Notes: a model not told the origin generated them from the sequence alone. 62,675 nucleotides of DNA from Chitinivibrionales bacterium (GCA_014728215.1 WJLZ01000150.1:1-62675), one strand, 5' to 3'. Positions 28,242-38,443 are shown, numbered from the stretch's first letter. Numbers and translations: made by a program.

Positions 28242-29063
28242 ATGGATTTACCTTCTCTGTATAAAAAATCTTATCTCGTAATGGGGGTCCTTAATGTGAC
28301 CCCCGATTCTTTTTATGACGGAGGTTTGCATAATTCTTTGCCCGATGCGGTTTCTCATGGAGAGAAACTCATTGCCGACGGCGCCGATCTTCTGGATATA
28401 GGCGGAGAATCAACCCGTCCGGGAGCACAACACGTGCCCGAAAACGAAGAAATTCAACGGGTTGTGCCTGTTATCGAACAACTCGCCTCGAAATTTGATA
28501 TCCCGATCAGTATCGATACGACAAAAAGCGGTGTTGCAGCAGCAGCATTCAATGCCGGTGCAACCTGGCTTAACGATATCAGCGCCGGACGGTTCGATCC
28601 GGAAATTAAACATTTTGCTGCACAAAAAAGATGTCCGGTAATTCTCATGCACAGCAGAGGAACGCCTCAGACAATGCAACACCATCCGGAGTACAAGGAT
28701 GTTACCGGTGAAGTTATCGATGAGTTGAATAAATGCATCGACGATTTCAAAAGCGCGGGGGTGAAGCAGGAAAATATTATTCTGGACCCGGGAATCGGAT
28801 TTGCAAAACGCTTTCAAGACAACTTGACACTTCTAAACAGGCTTGATGAAATCGTTGCACTCAAGTACCCTGTCGCAATCGGGACATCAAGGAAATCATT
28901 TATCGGCAGAATTACCGGTAAAGAGCCCTACAAACGGCTGCCCGGCACGCTGGCTACGATTGCTGGCGCCTATAGCAGAGGTGCAACCATTTTTCGGGTA
29001 CACGATGTTTCCGAAACGGTTGATTTTCTTAAGGTTTTCTCATTAATTGAGTCGGGGCATTGA
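28242..29063 (+). CDS. folP: Dihydropteroate synthase FolP
   Basis: 273 residues from the ATG at 28,242; upstream in-frame Met codons lie inside ftsH and give non-family sequence. MGVLNVTPDSFYDGG is the first pterin-site signature, followed by DIGGESTRPGA, the ILDPGIGFAK strand and GTSRKSF, all invariant in the family. It condenses dihydropterin pyrophosphate with p-aminobenzoate in folate synthesis and is the target of sulfonamides. It is the last gene of the tilS-ftsH-folP transcript. No terminator is visible before the promoter at 29,149. Confidence 0.96.
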   Translation: MDLPSLYKKSYLVMGVLNVTPDSFYDGGLHNSLPDAVSHGEKLIADGADLLDIGGESTRPGAQHVPENEEIQRVVPVIEQLASKFDIPISIDTTKSGVAAAAFNAGATWLNDISAGRFDPEIKHFAAQKRCPVILMHSRGTPQTMQHHPEYKDVTGEVIDELNKCIDDFKSAGVKQENIILDPGIGFAKRFQDNLTLLNRLDEIVALKYPVAIGTSRKSFIGRITGKEPYKRLPGTLATIAGAYSRGATIFRVHDVSETVDFLKVFSLIESGH

Positions 29064-29106
29064 TAAGTTGTTAATAAGGTGAATAATTAGAATTTCCAAT
29101 GCGAAT

Positions 29107-29181
29107 ACCTGTATACACAGTTTGGAAAATCCAACAGGATGAATTTCATTGCATATGTACCTGTAAAACAGTACAATGCAT
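29107..29181 (+). promoter_or_regulatory. Promoter embedded in operator-like dyads, driving the FGE-like/sprA operon
   Basis: TTGCAT (29149-29154), a 17-base spacer and TACAAT (29172-29177) form a good sigma-70 candidate. The promoter lies inside an imperfect dyad (TGCATATGTACCTG against CAGTACAATGCA). Two related sites, CTGT-ATAC-ACAG (29109-29120) and CTGT-AAA-ACAG (29161-29171), both preceded by TAC, are spaced 52 bases apart, about five helical turns. This suggests binding of a dimeric regulator; its identity is unknown. Confidence 0.55.
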
Positions 29182-29211
29182 AATACTGCATTCTAAGTCT
29201 CAGGTTGCTGC

Positions 29212-30345
29212 ATGACAAAGAAAAGGCCTTCAAAAAAGCGAAAGGTTATGCTGCTGTTATTACTCCTGTTGCTTCTGATAGTGGTGGTGGTGTTAGTAAC
29301 CGGAATATTTCGATTTATGAGGCGGGAAAAGTCGAAACCTGTGATTAAACCGATTAAACCAGACACTACTCAGACAGCACAGCAGCTGGACACGACCATG
29401 GAGAAACCGGTCGATACACTTCCTGAAACCGACACAGTTCCCGAAACAAAGGAGTCGGCACCCCGTCCCGAACAAACGCCGCCTCCTGTTATTGAAGCTC
29501 CCGATACGGCAGTTACGGCAGATACAACGGATACGACGGAAGTGACTGCTGCAAGACCGGATTCCTGTCTGCAGGATACCATCGCACCCTGGGTCTATCC
29601 CGACCCCTCAGGAGGCCTTCACCGGCAGAAAATCGAAGTGGCTCTCCATGCCACAAAACCATGCCTTATCGAATGGAAATTTGAGGAGGAGGAGGAATGG
29701 AAAGAGTATACCGGCGATGCAATTCCTATTGACAGTACAACAACACTGCATTACCGGGGTGTCGATTCCTGTGGCAATCAGATGTTGCCGACAAAAAAGC
29801 GATATGAAATTATCCTGTCAACCCCCTCTCAATACTGTCCTGAAGATATGGAATATATCGAGGTTGGCACTGTGCAATTCTGTATAGACCGGTACGAATG
29901 GCCGAATAAGCGTGGAGTTAAGCCCAGGTCGTATATTTCTGTCTATCATGCTATGGATTCCTGTTTTTCGATTGGCAAACGGCTTTGCTCAATGGATGAG
30001 TGGCTGATTGCCTGCAGTGGTCCCTATTCATGGAAATATCCTTACAGTCAAAAATATGCGCCCAATGCCTGTGTAACCCGGGACACGACAGCTCGTAAAT
30101 CGGGAAGCAAAAGAGAATGCAGGGGGTATTTTGATGTGTATGACATGTCGGGTAATCTGGCCGAATGGACCAGTACTCGTTCCACAAAAGACCGCCATTT
30201 TTACAATGTAATGGGCGGTTTCTGGAAAAGCGGGATAGAAAGTGCCTGCCATTCAAAACGGTACAGCTATTTCCCCCAGAACCAGCATAATCCGGTCGGC
30301 TTCAGGTGCTGCGCAGATGCTGCTGCAGATACCGGCAAAAAATAA
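29212..30345 (+). CDS. Membrane-anchored FGE/sulfatase-modifying-factor-like protein
   Basis: 377 residues. A basic N-terminus and one long hydrophobic helix (about 12-32) anchor it in the inner membrane. A Thr/Asp/Pro-rich stalk (about 40-130) leads to a short beta-rich domain and then an FGE-sulfatase fold (about 215-371) with KRLCSMDEWLIAC, YDMSGNLAEWT and NPVGFRCC. The GG-x-x-x-C-x4-C active-site pair of true formylglycine-generating enzymes is not present where expected (GGFWKSGIESACH). It may therefore be a structural or binding member rather than an oxidase. The domain is rich in cysteines, consistent with periplasmic disulfides. It is 21 bases upstream of sprA, so probably co-expressed. 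Confidence 0.8.
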   Translation: MTKKRPSKKRKVMLLLLLLLLLIVVVVLVTGIFRFMRREKSKPVIKPIKPDTTQTAQQLDTTMEKPVDTLPETDTVPETKESAPRPEQTPPPVIEAPDTAVTADTTDTTEVTAARPDSCLQDTIAPWVYPDPSGGLHRQKIEVALHATKPCLIEWKFEEEEEWKEYTGDAIPIDSTTTLHYRGVDSCGNQMLPTKKRYEIILSTPSQYCPEDMEYIEVGTVQFCIDRYEWPNKRGVKPRSYISVYHAMDSCFSIGKRLCSMDEWLIACSGPYSWKYPYSQKYAPNACVTRDTTARKSGSKRECRGYFDVYDMSGNLAEWTSTRSTKDRHFYNVMGGFWKSGIESACHSKRYSYFPQNQHNPVGFRCCADAAADTGKK

Positions 30346-30366
30346 AGGATAGCAAAAGAGATACAG

Positions 30367-33300
30367 ATGAGAAATAAAAGGGCCATCGATTTTTTATTTA
30401 TGATTCTCTTTGCCGCTTTTGCGTCCCAGGCTCAGAAAGCGGAGTTTTTTTATTCTCAGCCAGAGTTTTATCATCCCCTCAGTGAGATTGTTCTTCCCGA
30501 AAATCCCTTTGCCGATGAAACCCCTGCTATTCTGGAATATGATTCGGACCTTTTTGCCGATAAGGAAATAATCGATTTCGAAAATCGTCAGGTCCTTTTT
30601 CGCCGGGAAGACACCCTTGGTGTGGTTGTGTGGCAATATCGATATGATGAACTGAATGAATACCTCGAGAGCAGGCGCCGTTTTGTTCTGGCCGATCTCT
30701 GGTATCAGGAAAAATCGACCCCCAAGGCCGGAAGCGGAACCGCGGGAGTATCGGATTTTGCTCTCGAATTCAAGTTACCGGTCAATTACCCTTCATGGGC
30801 CAAGCGAATTCTGGGAAAAGAACCGCCAAAACTCACGATCCACGGCTACGAAGAAATTATTATCTCCTACGAATATCGTGACTCCGACAAGGAAGGGCTT
30901 TCCGATTACAAACAGAGTCACGGGGGTATCAACTTTGACAACCAGTACAGTCTTTCGGTTACCGGCAGTGTCGGACGGCTCATCAATGTTCAGTTGAAAA
31001 CAAGCAGTGAAGAACAGTTTTCAATGGATGATCCGCTTAAAGATATTAAAATTGAATATAAGGGTGAGGGCGATGAGCTCGAGGATGAAATTATTCAGGA
31101 AGTAACTGCCGGTTATACAAATTTTGAAATTCCCCGCACAAATTTATCCGGCTATTCCGAGGGCCATGAGGGATTGTTCGGTATCAGCGTTAAATCAAAG
31201 CTCGGCCCCCTCGACCTGACAACGGTTATAAGCCACGAACAGGGTGAAGCGCTGAAAAAAACATTCTACCCCTCAGAGTCAAAAGGACAGGTAGAGCCGC
31301 AACGGGACAAGGAATTCCTGAAATACAAAATCTTCTTTCTCGATACAGTCTACCAGAAATTGTATAACGAGAAGTATGGGGCCGGCGGAAATCCGGACCT
31401 GGCTATTCCAAAGGTCATTCCCACCGAATTCCAGGTGTGGAAAATGACCGAAAAGCAGACTGTTGCAAATAAGGATATTTCCAAATTCCGTTACGTACAG
31501 AATTCTCCCGCCGATAATCTGTTTCAAAAAATTGATGAGGGTGCGTATGAATTAAAGGAAGATGAAGGGTGGATACGGTTCGACACACTTGCGGTCGAAA
31601 GCGATGATATTATTGGTATTTACATGAAAACAGCAGCGCCGGACCTGATCCCCCAGAAAGGTGACACCACTCTTCTCGACAGTCTCGGCCGGGGAAAATA
31701 TGAAATAATGAAATCACTCTGGTTCCTGAAAGGGCCACTGAATACAGAGGATACAACCAGCGATGCATTCAAGCTCATGTGGAAAAATGCCTATTATCTT
31801 CCCCGCTTTGAAGAAGGTAAATTTGATGTTAAATTAGGCTTGTTGCGTGCCGGCGATACGCTGTATCAGGATCCCGAAACAAACGAACTCTATTCGTATA
31901 TTCTCGGGCTGACCGATAAAGATGGAAAGCGCGATAATGCTGCCTATAAATATAACCTGGACAAGGGATACATGGTAATCCCTCCGTTCGATACCTCCTA
32001 TGAAGCCAACGAGCCATTCAGAAACCCCGAATTGGGTGAAGACACACTTCCGGATATTTACCGGATAAACCATAACAGCCAGAATTTTAACAAGATACAA
32101 CAGAAATATGTGCTCATTCTCTCTGGTAAATCGACCGAGCGGCGAACCAAATTCAACCTCGCCTGGGGCGTGATAGAAGGATCCGAAAAGGTTAAAGGTG
32201 ACGGTCAGGAGCTGAAAAAAAATGTCGATTACCGGATTTTTTATGAAATGGGCGAGCTCGAGCTGATTTCACCGACTGCTCAAAGTAAAAACAAGATCGA
32301 AGTTCAATATCAACGGGAGGCGCTCTTTGTCCCGGAAAAGAAGACCTTTATGGGCGCCCGCGGTGAACTGAAGATGCCCTTTATCAGCGATAAATCCTTT
32401 ATCGGGGCGTCGATTCTCTATCAAATGGCGTCGTCACGGGAAGAAATTCCCCGGATCGGGCAGGAACCATTCAACAAACTTTTGCTTGACATTAATTCGG
32501 TGATGGATTTTGAGCCGGAGTGGATGACCAAGGCGGTCAATGCTCTTCCCTTTATCAGCACCGACGCCCGCTCTGTTGTTAATATCGACTTCGAGGTCGC
32601 TCACAGCAGGATGAGCCCTTCGGCCGATAAAGAAGACCAAGGCCAGGCCTATGTGGATAATTTTGAATCTAGTAAGCGGGTCTATCCCTTGGGAACAAGC
32701 CATAAAGCATGGCACCGATCCAGTCCGCCCATACCAAACGACAGCCTCTGGTACCGGCCGCCGGCCTGGTATTACTACTGGTACAGCCCTGTCGATGTCC
32801 AGAAAGAAAAACGCATCAATGTATTTGACATGGTAGACATCGGCGTATCCGAAGAAGATTTCAAGGACCAAGGCGGAGATCTTTACGAACCGGTCCTGCG
32901 GCTCGAGTGTTATCCCGTAGGTAACGATAATCAAACGCCGGCGGTAAACTTAAGTGACCGGTATCAGAACCCCTGGGCCGGTATTATGACCTCTTTCCCA
33001 AAATCTTCAATGGACCGCTCCGAAGACCGGTATCTCGAATTTATCGTCAAGGTCGAAAGTGATGTCTCCGAGAAGGGGAACCTGTACATCGACATGGGAG
33101 AAGTCAGCGAAGATCTTTCAATTCACGGCGGCCCTCCCAACGGTGTGAGAAACGATGAAGACCCCTTTGGCGAAGGAATCGAGGATTCGCTTCACAATAC
33201 AGGATTAGATACAATCGTCGATAATAAAAAAGAGTACTGGGTTATTCCAGACCCTTCATCTCCCGGAGAATGGGATACGCTCCGGTTTGGCAGTGATTCA

Positions 33301-36300
33301 CTCCCGGCCCGGCGAAAAACCGACCCCAGTGGCGATGATTACAAGGTCTTCGATGCCCAGAATCCGGACCGTTATCAGTACGCAAACGGTTTGCAGAACA
33401 ACCTCTGGCTCGAATCGGAAGACATCAATTCCGATGGTTTTTCAAAGGATGAATCTTTTTTCAGGTATGCAATCGACCTCGATAATATCGAACATTCCGA
33501 ATTCAATGACACAACCGCAAATGTCAAAAATGAAAACGGTTTTTATTATATCCGTATTCCTCTTAATGAAAACTTTGCTGTCGATGAAGTCGGCAATCCA
33601 GGATGGGAACAGATCCCCTTTGTCAGAATGTGGTGGAGCGATTTCGGTCCGAAAGGGATGACCAAAAAGCAATCTCTGGTTTTGGCCCGGATCCAGTTTG
33701 TCGGAAACCAATGGGAGGAGATGTACACCAAGAAAGTCATTCCTGAGGAAAAGTATGATCCGGTGCAAACCGATCCGACACAACCTGAACTTCCCACTCC
33801 CCAAAAAATCGTAATCGAAGATACGATTAAAATTGAAGCGTCGGTTGTGAATACCGAAGAAGACCGGGGATACTATATGCCGGCAGGTACTCGTTTGGTA
33901 AACAATCGTTATGAAGTTAAAACCACCAAATATGTCAAGCTGAAAGTTGATAACCAGACGGATAAACTCCGGAAAGAGCAGGCCCTCAGTCTCAATTTTT
34001 TCAACCTTCTTCAGGGCGAAGAAGCTCTGGTGCGGCGGCTCTATACGTATCATACTCAGGATATCTCAGCGTATAAAAAGATCAGTATGCTCGTTCACGG
34101 TGATGCACGGGTGGCCGAGCATAACAGGACCAGCAACACCGATTCTCTTTACTTTGTGTTCAGGTTCGGAACCCATGATTCCTCCTATTATGAATACCGG
34201 ACCCTGATCGATTCCGGATGGAATGTTCCCGAAAGAGAATATCTTAATATTCCCGACCCCTGGAGATATCCCATAGAAATAGATCTAAGCGCCCTCGCCA
34301 ACGCAAAGCTTGCATACCAGAATGCTTACGGCGATACTGCACATATCGATACGACCTGGGCTATTGACGAGCGATCCTTCTATCGAATCAGTTCGGTAAC
34401 CAATGAACCGCCCAGTTTTTCTAATATCCGGACCTTTATGATAGGCGTTGCCCGTTCGCCGGTTGCGAACCCATCTCCTTACGACACCCTTTCAGGGGAA
34501 ATCTGGGTGGATGAGATGAAAGCACTGGGACTTCAGGGTCTCTACGGTTCTGCGGCACTGGCCCATATTCATACCCAATGGGCCGATTTCATGACTCTTG
34601 ATGCCGGCGCCAATTATCAGGACGGCAATTTCAGGACCATGACCGATAACATGATCACTCCCGGTAATTCATCTGTATCCGGAAATGTGAACGCCTCAAT
34701 GAAGCTCGACAAATTTCTTCCCAATGAATGGCGTGTATCGCTGCCCGTTGACGCCGGTATTACAGGAACAATCGAACGTCCTCAAATTAAACCGAACAGC
34801 GACATATCTCTGGTAGAAAACGACCAGCCCGATAAACTGAGAGATTTTTTCGATGAAGATAAAACAAAGTCGCAGCACTTTCAAACCGTTAAAAACACAC
34901 AATCTGTATCAACGAGTTACCGGAAGTCGGCAACGTCGAAAAATATCCTTACAAAAATGACCGCCGAAAGAATATCTGTTGACCGGCTGAGTTATCAGTA
35001 CGACAACAGCCATCGTCATCTGGGACCGCGGATGGACGGCAATGGGGATTATCTTGAAATCAATGAAAACGAAAACTATTACGGCGGACTCAAATACGAC
35101 CTCAGTCCCCGAAATCCGCCAAAATGGACCAAATGGAAACCTTTCGATAAGGTCAAGAACACTACCTTTAAAACGTTGAAAAATTATGAACTGACATTCC
35201 TGCCAAGCAGTATAAACTTCGACCTCGCCAGCGCCAAATATGGCAAGCATTTGCAGGAAAACCACCGTCTGGGAACCTATAACAAAAACCAGACCTTTGA
35301 TCTGGGGCATGGATTCAATCTGAGCTTTGCCCCAATCAGGCCGCTTCTTGATTTCGATTACACCGTTTCAATTGATAGAAATCTCGATAATGCGGTTGAA
35401 GAAGAAGGGCTGGGCCGAGATTTTCTAAAAAATAAGGTGATGGAACTGGATAGTGCATGGCGCGATTTCTATATTCTTTATGGTGAAGAGTCGAGAACGC
35501 AGAAGGCCACGGTCCGGCTGAAACCAAAAATTTTCAGTTGGCTCGATCACAATGCAACGTATTCGGCGGCTTTCACCGGGAGTGAAAATTTTCGTCCCAA
35601 TGATCCGACGCCCTATCTCAATCTTGGGGTTAACAGCAATCTTGGATTTACCGGCACATTCAGACTCAGGGACCTTATGACGGATTTCTCAAATATAGCA
35701 TCAAAAGCTCAAAGCATGAATGCGGTTTTTAAATCTGCAGAAGAAGCTCTCCGAAATATAGATTTCAATACAATCAATTTTAATTATAACTCGAGTCTTT
35801 CATTGCTCAATAAAAATATGGACGCCGATTTTATGGGACGCACCCTTACAGACAATGGATTGGATTTTCTTAAATATCAATTGGGCTTGAAAGGACGTGA
35901 TTTCGGTGATATCGTGCGAGGTGGCATGAATGACTACCTGGACTTTGGTGGTATGCAGTACCGGCGGAAAAACAATGACAATGAAGAACTCCTGAGAAAC
36001 GACAGCCGTGATGTTCGACGGGACTGGAGCGCCTCAACAAGTTTCAGCATCCCTTCGCCTGTCGATTTCCGATTCGATCGTATCAGTCTCGATCATGAAA
36101 AATCATATCATCTCACCCCGGATACAACTCATCGGGAAACTACGGTCATTTTTCCAAAAGTGGGTGTCAGTGCATCATCCTCGTTCCTGAATCAGATTGC
36201 TGCCGTCAAAAACAATATGCGCAATGTGACCATGCGAAGCAGCTATACCTACCAGAAGGATCAGACGTTTAATGTTCAGTTACGACAGGATTCGTTGAAT

Positions 36301-36807
36301 CAATTCGTAATGGTCACCGATACGACAACGGGCATTTCGCACTCTTTCAATCCCTTGGTGAGCATCAAGGGAAATCTGAAAAAATGGCCGATTAATTTTA
36401 CCTACGAGCATAAATTGAAAAGAAACAGAGACATTGCCGAATCGGGAAAAGAATCAAATTCAAAGGAAGATGGTGATACCTGGACCGTAAATTATGCGAT
36501 TAACAAGACCGCCCGACGGACAGAGTTCAAGTTTTTACGATGGACTATTCCGTTGAAAGGCCGGATAGAATTAGGACTCACCGCATCCCACTCATATAAT
36601 TATGCCGAAACCAAAGAAAACCAGAATGCAAACGCTCAAAAATCGACCGACCTGCGGGAGATAAGGGTTGGTCCTCATGTTTCCTATGGTTTTACCGATA
36701 AAATCACCGGCGGCACATCCTATGATTTTCTCTGGACGGATGACAAAATGGCATCGGAAACATATAAAGAACACAACTTCTCGTTAAGTGTAAAAATATC
36801 TTTTTAA
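30367..36807 (+). CDS. sprA: SprA-like outer-membrane translocon protein (type IX secretion)
   Basis: 2146 residues with an N-terminal signal peptide ending near AFASQAQ. Recognisable SprA features are the great length, the repeated mixed soluble and barrel-like segments, and the diagnostic GQAYVDNFESSKR (about 758-770). The C-terminus alternates polar and aromatic residues and ends in NFSLSVKISF, as expected for barrel strands with a terminal Phe. In Bacteroidota, SprA forms the large barrel through which type IX cargo leaves the cell. Fibrobacterota also carry it. No other type IX component is in the window, and its length is slightly below typical SprA. A good promoter lies upstream of the preceding FGE-like gene; rng follows 18 bases later. 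Confidence 0.87.
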   Translation: MRNKRAIDFLFMILFAAFASQAQKAEFFYSQPEFYHPLSEIVLPENPFADETPAILEYDSDLFADKEIIDFENRQVLFRREDTLGVVVWQYRYDELNEYLESRRRFVLADLWYQEKSTPKAGSGTAGVSDFALEFKLPVNYPSWAKRILGKEPPKLTIHGYEEIIISYEYRDSDKEGLSDYKQSHGGINFDNQYSLSVTGSVGRLINVQLKTSSEEQFSMDDPLKDIKIEYKGEGDELEDEIIQEVTAGYTNFEIPRTNLSGYSEGHEGLFGISVKSKLGPLDLTTVISHEQGEALKKTFYPSESKGQVEPQRDKEFLKYKIFFLDTVYQKLYNEKYGAGGNPDLAIPKVIPTEFQVWKMTEKQTVANKDISKFRYVQNSPADNLFQKIDEGAYELKEDEGWIRFDTLAVESDDIIGIYMKTAAPDLIPQKGDTTLLDSLGRGKYEIMKSLWFLKGPLNTEDTTSDAFKLMWKNAYYLPRFEEGKFDVKLGLLRAGDTLYQDPETNELYSYILGLTDKDGKRDNAAYKYNLDKGYMVIPPFDTSYEANEPFRNPELGEDTLPDIYRINHNSQNFNKIQQKYVLILSGKSTERRTKFNLAWGVIEGSEKVKGDGQELKKNVDYRIFYEMGELELISPTAQSKNKIEVQYQREALFVPEKKTFMGARGELKMPFISDKSFIGASILYQMASSREEIPRIGQEPFNKLLLDINSVMDFEPEWMTKAVNALPFISTDARSVVNIDFEVAHSRMSPSADKEDQGQAYVDNFESSKRVYPLGTSHKAWHRSSPPIPNDSLWYRPPAWYYYWYSPVDVQKEKRINVFDMVDIGVSEEDFKDQGGDLYEPVLRLECYPVGNDNQTPAVNLSDRYQNPWAGIMTSFPKSSMDRSEDRYLEFIVKVESDVSEKGNLYIDMGEVSEDLSIHGGPPNGVRNDEDPFGEGIEDSLHNTGLDTIVDNKKEYWVIPDPSSPGEWDTLRFGSDSLPARRKTDPSGDDYKVFDAQNPDRYQYANGLQNNLWLESEDINSDGFSKDESFFRYAIDLDNIEHSEFNDTTANVKNENGFYYIRIPLNENFAVDEVGNPGWEQIPFVRMWWSDFGPKGMTKKQSLVLARIQFVGNQWEEMYTKKVIPEEKYDPVQTDPTQPELPTPQKIVIEDTIKIEASVVNTEEDRGYYMPAGTRLVNNRYEVKTTKYVKLKVDNQTDKLRKEQALSLNFFNLLQGEEALVRRLYTYHTQDISAYKKISMLVHGDARVAEHNRTSNTDSLYFVFRFGTHDSSYYEYRTLIDSGWNVPEREYLNIPDPWRYPIEIDLSALANAKLAYQNAYGDTAHIDTTWAIDERSFYRISSVTNEPPSFSNIRTFMIGVARSPVANPSPYDTLSGEIWVDEMKALGLQGLYGSAALAHIHTQWADFMTLDAGANYQDGNFRTMTDNMITPGNSSVSGNVNASMKLDKFLPNEWRVSLPVDAGITGTIERPQIKPNSDISLVENDQPDKLRDFFDEDKTKSQHFQTVKNTQSVSTSYRKSATSKNILTKMTAERISVDRLSYQYDNSHRHLGPRMDGNGDYLEINENENYYGGLKYDLSPRNPPKWTKWKPFDKVKNTTFKTLKNYELTFLPSSINFDLASAKYGKHLQENHRLGTYNKNQTFDLGHGFNLSFAPIRPLLDFDYTVSIDRNLDNAVEEEGLGRDFLKNKVMELDSAWRDFYILYGEESRTQKATVRLKPKIFSWLDHNATYSAAFTGSENFRPNDPTPYLNLGVNSNLGFTGTFRLRDLMTDFSNIASKAQSMNAVFKSAEEALRNIDFNTINFNYNSSLSLLNKNMDADFMGRTLTDNGLDFLKYQLGLKGRDFGDIVRGGMNDYLDFGGMQYRRKNNDNEELLRNDSRDVRRDWSASTSFSIPSPVDFRFDRISLDHEKSYHLTPDTTHRETTVIFPKVGVSASSSFLNQIAAVKNNMRNVTMRSSYTYQKDQTFNVQLRQDSLNQFVMVTDTTTGISHSFNPLVSIKGNLKKWPINFTYEHKLKRNRDIAESGKESNSKEDGDTWTVNYAINKTARRTEFKFLRWTIPLKGRIELGLTASHSYNYAETKENQNANAQKSTDLREIRVGPHVSYGFTDKITGGTSYDFLWTDDKMASETYKEHNFSLSVKISF

Positions 36808-36825
36808 ATATAAGGATAGGAATAA

Positions 36826-38355
36826 ATGAAAAAATTGATTCTTTTCAGTGCCACCCGAACCGAGAAACGAGCGGCCCTGCTTGAAGACGATACGGTGGTT
36901 GAACTCGTTGTCGAACGCCCCGACGATATCAGAATGCAGGGGAATATCTATCGGGGAAAAATTAAAAGCATTCTTCCCGGGCTCCAGTCGGCGTTTATCG
37001 ACATCGGACTGGACAAATGTGCCTTCCTTCACGCTTCCGATGTTGATCCGACACTTCTTTTGGACAAGAAAGATGCGGTCATGGAGCGCTACTCAGCACG
37101 GGGCAGAACCCATGTTAAAAAACTTCCCCGTATCCCTATTGAAAAAATTTTGTCCACCGGCCAGGAAATTCTTGTCCTCGTTACCAAGGAGCCAATCGGT
37201 TCAAAGGGTGCAAAAGTAACGACACAGATAAGCATTGCCGGGCGATTTCTGGTTTTAGTACCCGACTCCGATTTCATCGGCGTTTCCAAAAAGACTTCCG
37301 ATTATCAGAAACGTCGAAAATTAAAACAAATTATTTCACAGCTCAAACCGCCCGGAATAGGATTCATCGTGCGGACCATAGGATTGAGCGTTTCCGAAGA
37401 AGAGTTCATCAAAGAAATTCACCACTTGATCGACCAATGGCGGCAGGTACAGAAAGAAGCACTGGCAGGTGAGGGGCCAAAGCGTGTATATAAAGAAATG
37501 GGCATTACCACCCGTGTAATAAGAGACCTTCTCTCCAATGATGTCTCCAATGTTTATGTGGATCAGAAAGACGACTTCCGCGAAATTCAGCAGTATATAC
37601 AAGCGGTCTCTCCCAATCTCAGCAAGCGGGTTGTCTACTATAAAGAACGCATACCGCTGTTCGACAGATTCGATATAGAAAAGGATCTCGAACGGTCATT
37701 ACGGCGGAAAGTCTGGCTTCGAAGCGGTGGATATATCGCCTTCGACCATGCGGAAGCATTATTGGCCATCGATGTCAACACCGGCAGGAATATCGGGCGG
37801 GCCGATTTTGAAGAAACACTTTTTCAAACCAATATGGAAGCGGCTCATGAAATCGTCAGACAGCTGCGGCTTCGGGATATCGGCGGGCTCATTGTTGTTG
37901 ATTTTATCGATATGAACCGCGCCGATAACCGCAAAAAGCTTGAAACGGAAATGCGAAAACTTCTTCGCAACGACCGGACATCGACATCGTCTACCGGCCT
38001 CTCTAAATTCAGCCTTATGGAAATCACCCGAAAGCGGGTCCGGCCCGAACTCCAGGAATTGTATACCGATGTTTGTCCCATGTGCCATGGTGTGGGTTGG
38101 GTCATATCGCCCGCAACGGTTACCTCACGCATAGACCGATGGCTTCGCAGACTCGAAGCGACAAAAAGGCGCCGGCGCCTCTCGCTTACCGTGCATCCAA
38201 GCGTCGCCGCATTTTTTAACAGTGAAGGCAAGGATATCATCAAAGAAATGGAAAAGGAACATAAAGTTACACTCCTTATCAATGAAGATGAAACCCTTGA
38301 ACACGACGAATACATATTCAAACCAATCGATTCAACTAATAAACAAAAACGGTGA
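36826..38355 (+). CDS. rng: Ribonuclease G/E family endoribonuclease
   Basis: 509 residues. An N-terminal S1-type RNA-binding region (YRGKIKSILPGLQSAFIDIG) is followed by the catalytic DNase-I-like domain with AIDVNTGRN and VDFIDM, whose aspartates bind Mg, and a zinc-link-like CPMCHGVG near residue 425. The length matches RNase G rather than the long RNase E. It cleaves single-stranded RNA 5' of structured regions and acts in rRNA maturation and mRNA decay. Ribosome site AGGATAGGAA precedes the ATG. The gene lies between sprA and rplU; rng beside rplU-rpmA is a known arrangement. Confidence 0.93.
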   Translation: MKKLILFSATRTEKRAALLEDDTVVELVVERPDDIRMQGNIYRGKIKSILPGLQSAFIDIGLDKCAFLHASDVDPTLLLDKKDAVMERYSARGRTHVKKLPRIPIEKILSTGQEILVLVTKEPIGSKGAKVTTQISIAGRFLVLVPDSDFIGVSKKTSDYQKRRKLKQIISQLKPPGIGFIVRTIGLSVSEEEFIKEIHHLIDQWRQVQKEALAGEGPKRVYKEMGITTRVIRDLLSNDVSNVYVDQKDDFREIQQYIQAVSPNLSKRVVYYKERIPLFDRFDIEKDLERSLRRKVWLRSGGYIAFDHAEALLAIDVNTGRNIGRADFEETLFQTNMEAAHEIVRQLRLRDIGGLIVVDFIDMNRADNRKKLETEMRKLLRNDRTSTSSTGLSKFSLMEITRKRVRPELQELYTDVCPMCHGVGWVISPATVTSRIDRWLRRLEATKRRRRLSLTVHPSVAAFFNSEGKDIIKEMEKEHKVTLLINEDETLEHDEYIFKPIDSTNKQKR

Positions 38356-38368
38356 ATTATACGAAAAG

Positions 38369-38397
38369 TTGAATTTTTAAATGAATATTTTTTATTT
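38369..38397 (+). promoter_or_regulatory. Weak candidate promoter before rplU
   Basis: TTGAAT (38369-38374), 17 bases, TTATTT (38392-38397) in an AT-rich spacer after rng. The -10 match is poor, so readthrough from rng is an equally good explanation. Confidence 0.3.
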
Positions 38398-38443
38398 TAT
38401 CTGAGTTTTCCATTTAAATCAATCCCTGAGGGAGATAGAAAAA

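Noticed and set aside
29212-30345. Active formylglycine-generating enzyme (sulfatase maturation)
   Set aside because: The catalytic Cys pair is missing at the usual place, and no sulfatase gene is in the window. The fold alone does not support the activity.
32434-35310. Several antisense open frames of 130-200 codons opposite sprA
   Set aside because: They have no family motifs, signal sequences or ribosome sites, and they lie wholly inside a gene with strong domain evidence. They are shadows of its codon use.
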